DNA of 64,000 nucleotides from Hsuehochloa calcarea (taxonomy: Eukaryota; Streptophyta; Magnoliopsida; Poales; Poaceae): NCBI GenBank assembly GCA_036346395.1, contig CM070606.1, forward strand, positions 21,748,915 to 21,812,914, read 5' to 3'. Shown here in pieces: positions 59,402-64,000 of the stretch (positions within the stretch are counted from its first letter, which is position 1; each line of letters starts with the position of its first letter). The notes under the pieces are model-generated. The model made no database searches. It had not been told where the DNA came from and saw only the letters and a list, made by a program, of their open reading frames with translations. The translations under genes were made by a program, and so were the position numbers.

Positions 59402-61560
59402 GTGTTTGATGAATAATTGGTATCGTTGTGGAGGAGTCCGGGAACGAAACCCTTTGTTTTGCAAAATTGTCAATCTACTGTCAGGTGATCGGCGATCTGA
59501 CCGACCATGGGTGGCGGTTAGACCGGCGGTGCAATCTTTGGAGAAATGGACACTAAGGAATTATGTGGGAATGTTTGGGGGTGTGTTTGCAACAAGTGCC
59601 ATTAAAAATGAAAACTGGATGCAAAACTAGATAGAGTTTTGTCGAAAAGTCCAAAGAAATGTGTTTTCTAAAACGGAAAGCGGTATGATCGGCCATTGGT
59701 TGGCGGTCCGACCGGCGGTGGTTTGACTGGTCCCCTGTTACCGAGGAGGGCGGATAGACCGATCGTCGATAGACGGTCTGACCGGCCAAAGGGCTGGTGG
59801 CCAGACTGACCATAGCGGTTCAGTGCATAGTGAGGTGTGCTGAATTTTAGGAATTGACCCAGGGTCATGGAAATGTTGTTTATGTGTTGCATATTGCATA
59901 TTTGGGCTAATATGGGTCAAGTTGTAAAAAACTTATGCCCGAAAATAGTTGCTTGGTGTATTATTTGTGCAGGTAGCTTAGAGTCAACTATGGTCAACAG
60001 TGAAGAGGACCGGGACTTGGTTTGGAGAATCTAGATCTAGAACGGTCATGGATACCGGGTGAGATGGTTGGACTCAACAAAGGTGTAAGATGAACAAGAA
60101 CCATGGAAAACAATATTTGGGCAAAGACCTTTTTGAGGTAAAGTGACGCTTCCAGGAGCGAAGCTTTGAAGGTATGTGTTCTTGACTTATCAATTATGTC
60201 AATTGATGATTTTGTTTGTCGTGTAGTGCTACGTGACGGTTTGGTTGTAGGACTCCAGAGCTATGTCATGGTAAGACGGACGGGATCAGGACTAAGCTAG
60301 GGGAGCTGAGGTTCAAAACGATCAAAGTGTCACCAGAAGATGACCGAGGCTAGAACGATTAAGATGTCGTTGGAAGATGACCGAGGCTACATGGGTAGTG
60401 ACAAGACGAGAAGACAAGGAACTGGTGCGGGAGTTATCGGTGATGGACATGACGGGCAACGGTAAGGTAGACTGGGACTAAGCTGAGGTCCAAAACGGTC
60501 AAGGAAGCTGGGTGCGGTCATGGTGCATGGTAAGGCATGTGGTGCACTAAGTGACTTTAGTCCGTTTGCAAGTGAGAACGGTTCGGTGGGATTCAGACGC
60601 ATGAAATGCTTGATGAGAAGTCATTGGGGCCACATGGATGATGGCGAAGCATGGACGATGCTTCGATGTGAATGAATTAGGAAAGTTTGGTAGAGAGGCA
60701 TTTTTGTAAAATTTTTAATATGGAAAAAGTAGTGGTGTGCGAAACCATCGCGGTGGTCTAAATAAGTTAGGTCAAGGATACTCCATGGAGAGCAGGGCAT
60801 GATGGATTTGGCCTAATGGAGCTAAATATGAAGACGACATTTTTAGAAGTGTGCGTGAGTGAGAGACTCATTTGTGTGTGGGCTTAATGAGTGCCTGTTA
60901 GGGTTACTCTCTTAGACCTAGCCTCCACTATATAAGGATTGGTGCAAGATTTGTACAACCAAGCCAAGGAACCATAATGTAAAAATTTGGGGAAAGTGTA
61001 GAGAGGAGACTAGGGTTTGAGAGATGTATTGGGAGAGATGAGAGCACTTGTGTGTGTGCTACACTAGTGACTTTGTCCTCCTTAGGGAGTGGTTGTAAAC
61101 ATTCATCTCCAAGTAGAAATCAAATCTCCAAATTCGTCAAGTATTCCTCCCACATGCTCGGGTGTTGATTTCTTGATTTGACTTGTTTTTTTGTGTTTCT
61201 TCCTCCCCTCTTGATCTTTCATTACACCTATGACGTGTAAGTGTTGGAGATATCTCTTAGAGACCAGATCTTGTCCATTTAGGTACTTTCTATTGTAAGC
61301 TTTTGAGTTTGCCAGTTTTCGGTGGAAGAAAGGGTGGTTTTAGGTGTTTTACTCTTGAGAGCTTTTGGCTTAGTTCTTGCTGTGATTGTGTTACGACGTG
61401 GGGGGAAATCATCCTCAACCATCTTTGATTGATTCCTCCCACAAGCTCCTCACTATAATTGTTTTCATACTTTGCCCGGTTTTGGTGCAATCTTCACTCA
61501 AACAAAAAAAAATTGAAACTTTGGCAGTGATCTTTGATTGGAATAGGTTCCTAACATCTT
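59402..61560 (+). mobile_element. LTR-like sequence with TATA box, boundaries unsure
   Basis: It begins TGTTTGATGA directly after the LINE 3' end. It carries GGTC.GACC-type palindromes (59485-59810) like the Sirevirus-like LTRs. A CCACTATATAAGGATTG promoter at 60928-60937 is followed by a transcript-like leader. No PBS or second LTR was found, so it may be a solo or truncated LTR. The right end is a guess. Confidence 0.4.
60929..60936 (+). promoter_or_regulatory. TATA box in LTR-like region
   Basis: CTATATAAGG in a GC-richer context, followed within about 100 bases by AG-rich leader sequence. Confidence 0.5.
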
Positions 61561-62137
61561 AGAGACATATTTCAAGTTTTATGAAGTTTGGAGTTGTGGA
61601 TCAAAAGTTGGATCAATTTATGATTTTGAAATCGTGCTGAAATTCAGTTCTATGGTGATTTTACTGTCCATTCGGACATACCGCTATTGTTCATCTGATC
61701 AGACCAGTCCACTGGGGATTTTGACAAGGCTTGATCCTCTTGTTGCTCTGTTGTTTGAATAATTCTTTTTGATTTTAATAGCTCTAGATAGCTATTAGAG
61801 TGAAGAGTGTTGATTCCTACTTGAAAGTTTTTGGAAAGAGACTTCAATTGTGTATGTATCTATTCAACCATCCTTCTAGTCGCCTCCTCGGTCCAACCAA
61901 CGAAAGCTAACATGGATCATTCAAATTGGTAACCCATACAACAATTTGAAGGTGTAGCGACTTGGATAAAAGTGTTGGCATGCCACTTAAATAGATGTGA
62001 TATCATTTAGGTGGATGATCAATTCAGCAACTTGGGATCACATAACAATCAACATCATCGTCATACTTTTATTTCAATGCAACATTAGATACAATCCTAA
62101 ATGATCTACCTTTAAAAAATTAAATGGCCGAAGTGAC
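61561..62137. other. Unresolved, no gene
   Basis: AT-rich sequence with a GATCAGACCAG remnant at about 61698. No ORF or terminus was recognised. Confidence 0.35.
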
Positions 62138-62510
62138 ATGGTTTGTGATGAGGACATGACTCCTACGAATACAACCATATTTGCTATGCTTGATGTTCCA
62201 ATTACAAGAGCTCGTACGCTTCACTTAAATTATCAGGTGAGCTTGTTTTTAGGAGTGTCTTTATATTATATGAACTATATGATGCTACCTAATGATGAAA
62301 ATATATATTTGTGCAGCACCACATCACTTGTTATCAAAGCCAAGCAAGAGTTCGAGCTTGATACGTTTTAGAATCCAATTTGGCCTCTGTAGACAGTACT
62401 GACTTCAAATGTGCATAACTTTCACATACGGAGTCTGTTGGAGCTCCATGAGTACTTGATGGAAATCTTATCTCGTCCTCTTTTCAACGGATCTGGCCTC
62501 ACATCCAAAT
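62138..62510 (+). pseudogene. Ty3/gypsy 3' coding remnant, inverted copy of 2844-3340
   Basis: It reads ITRARTLHLNYQVSLFLGVS and then KQEFELDTF before a TAG. Both protein and DNA match the remnant at 2844-3340 on the other strand, with different substitutions in each. It is read as the post-integrase part of a gypsy polyprotein. Confidence 0.5.
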
Positions 62511-62591
62511 TTATTTTTGTGGGCACCGCAATCACGAAAAGAATATACTACATCACTTGTTTGGGCTAAATTGGGCCTTGTAATGCTTAAT

Positions 62592-62940
62592 TATCACCGT
62601 CAGTGATACAGAATTATCACAGACGGTTTGTAAAAAGAACCGTCTGTGATAATTCACAGATGGTTCTTAAGAAGAACCGTCTGTGATAGTCTAAATCATC
62701 ACAGGCAGTTCTTGTTAAGAACCGTCTGTGATACTTCACAGATGGTTCATAACACAAACCGTCTGTGGTGAGATAGTTATCACAGACGGTTCTTTCTGTG
62801 ATAAGTATCTCACCACAGACGGTTTGTATTAAGAACCGTCTGTGATAAGGGTTTGTATTAAGAACCATCTGTGATGAGATTCTTATCACAGATGGTTCAT
62901 GATACGAAGACGGTTTTTGTATGAAACAGTCTGTGATTGC
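62592..62940. repeat. Array of alternating inverted ACAGACGGT motifs
   Basis: About 14 copies of ATCACAGACGGTTC, or its complement GAACCGTCTGTGAT, with variants GATGG and GGCAG, alternate in orientation in roughly 330 bp. Subterminal arrays of short motifs in both orientations are typical of CACTA transposon ends. No CACTA terminus or 3-bp TSD was pinned down. The transcript could fold into many hairpins. Confidence 0.7.
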
Positions 62941-63142
62941 AGCGCAGGAGTTCGAAATATTTTGAATGCGTGCGCGGGAGGTAAAATATTTTTGGCGTTG
63001 TCCATATAAATAATAGCTGAGTCGAGGCGGGATGTGCTGGGGAGGGTGTCGAACTCGCGGATGCCGACGCGTCGTTGGACTTCGCCTCCGACGCAGCCGT
63101 CCAAGTTCGCCGCCGCAGACCTCCACGACAAGGACCTCGTCC
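62941..63142. other. GC-rich fragment of unknown origin
   Basis: A short GC-rich block (63020-63142) is open in more than one frame and may be a captured exon. It is cut at 63143 by the next LTR. No protein is recognised. Confidence 0.3.
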
Positions 63143-64000
63143 TGTTGGACCGGAAAGGCGACTAGAGGGGGTGAATAGGAGCACGCTCACTTTTTACAAA
63201 TTATGAACTCAACACAATTTCACTCCAATAGCTATTAGGAAGCTATGAAGATCAATATACCAGTACAGCGGAAGACTAGTATTGAATTCAAGATAATCCC
63301 CTAAACAATATGACAAAATCAACTAAGATTAAAGCAACACAATGCATCAAGCGGTCGACCTCTGACCCAACCGTTGGACCGATTGCGGGCGGTCGGATCA
63401 TTGTTGTATCAAGCGGTCGGACCGCTCCAAAATCGGCTCGGACCGTGATGATGGGCGATCGGACCGCAGCTCCGTAACCGATCCAAACAAGAAAATCACC
63501 GATGACGAAGAGGCAATTAGGTCAAACTTTTGATTCTCAACTCCAAACTTCACGAAACTTTGCACACACCTTCTCTATGCTATTGAGGACCTATTCCAAT
63601 CGAATATTATGATAATTCTTGGATAGATCCTGAACAGCTTGTCAATTGAATAATGTAAGGTCTAAAACCGGTAAGAACGAAAACTTGATCCTAATGCTTG
63701 TTCGTGAGTGATTGATGATCAAGATGATGCTAGATAGATTCACACATATCACATCAAGCTAATTCACGTGAAAGAATCAATCACAAACTCGCGGATCAAG
63801 AAAGCCCTAAAATCACGAAATTGAAAGCAAGAACGAAAAGAGACTTATCTCAAGCAAACCTTGCATAGATTAAGAACGTGATTGCTGTTGGATTACACCC
63901 ACACCATCATGGATCAGTGGTCAATCCAAGATCACGAAATTCACCTCAAACCACCAAAAGCTCTAGCCTCCACCTCCACTCTCCCTAAGACAATTAGGAT
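63143..64000. mobile_element. Partial LTR, Sirevirus-like, running off the window
   Basis: It starts TGTTGGACCGG and soon reads GGGGGTGAATAGGAGCAC, parallel to GGGGGTGAATAGACGG just inside the LTRs at 26989 and 34041. It has GGTC.GACC palindromes at 63355-63465. This is most likely the end of another minus-strand copia LTR. The rest lies outside. Confidence 0.55.

Noticed and set aside
59402..61560. A complete LTR retrotransposon after the LINE
   Set aside because: A TATA box and palindromes are present, but no PBS, polypurine tract, second LTR or coding region could be located.
62592..62940. CRISPR-like array
   Set aside because: Units alternate in orientation, have no uniform spacers, and the context is a plant nuclear genome.
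1..64000. tRNA, rRNA and organelle-derived segments
   Set aside because: No cloverleaf with conserved box sequences, rRNA core motifs or plastid/mitochondrial genes were noticed. This was an eye search only.

Overview
The window looks like a gene-poor, repeat-dense stretch of a grass nuclear genome. Oryza or a close relative fits best by element types, but I infer that from family resemblance and not from a marker gene. Nothing prokaryotic, organellar, tRNA, rRNA or CRISPR-like was seen. Nearly everything is transposable elements (TEs), many with intact target-site duplications (TSDs), plus a few captured or decayed gene pieces. No clearly functional host gene is present. The only sizeable undisrupted reading frame is a retrotransposon gag.

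Layout. 1-2763: 5' part (minus strand) of a Ty3/gypsy element with a 2.0 kb LTR, a primer-binding site and a broken gag, cut by the window edge. 2844-3340: a gypsy 3' coding remnant that recurs inverted at 62138. 3987-12636: a complete but mutated Ty1/copia element (minus). 13080-13871: a GC-rich element with a 10-bp TSD. 14283-15584: exon fragments of two unrelated genes, a ubiquitin C-terminal hydrolase and snRNP SmD2, side by side on the minus strand. 16000-19340: mostly unresolved, with one small foldback element. About 19341-47345: a large old element or locus saturated with CAGTAA-type motifs. It carries a decayed plus-strand gene ending in a Ulp1-type (C48) protease domain and a minus-strand unknown ORF.

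That locus is split by nested insertions. A related LTR sits at about 22350-23878. A Sirevirus-like copia element with gag but no pol lies at 26989-45206 (TSD CCCCC), inside a Ulp1-gene exon. A non-coding gypsy-type LARD lies at 35683-44192 (TSD CCATA), inside the Sirevirus-like right LTR. A second LARD of the same family lies in the opposite orientation at 47530-53025 (TSD TTGGT), with a large internal deletion. Then come two Stowaway-type MITEs, a LINE 3' end (54450-59400) split by a 3.8 kb hAT transposon (55083-58885, 8-bp TSD), an LTR-like stretch (59402-61560), an array of alternating inverted ACAGACGGT motifs (62592-62940), and the start of another LTR at 63143 running off the window.

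Relationships. The truncated gypsy element at the left edge shares its primer-binding site, a conserved leader segment and LTR blocks with the two LARDs. It is therefore a plausible autonomous partner of this non-coding family. The insertion order can be read directly: Ulp1 locus first, then the Sirevirus-like element, then the LARD.
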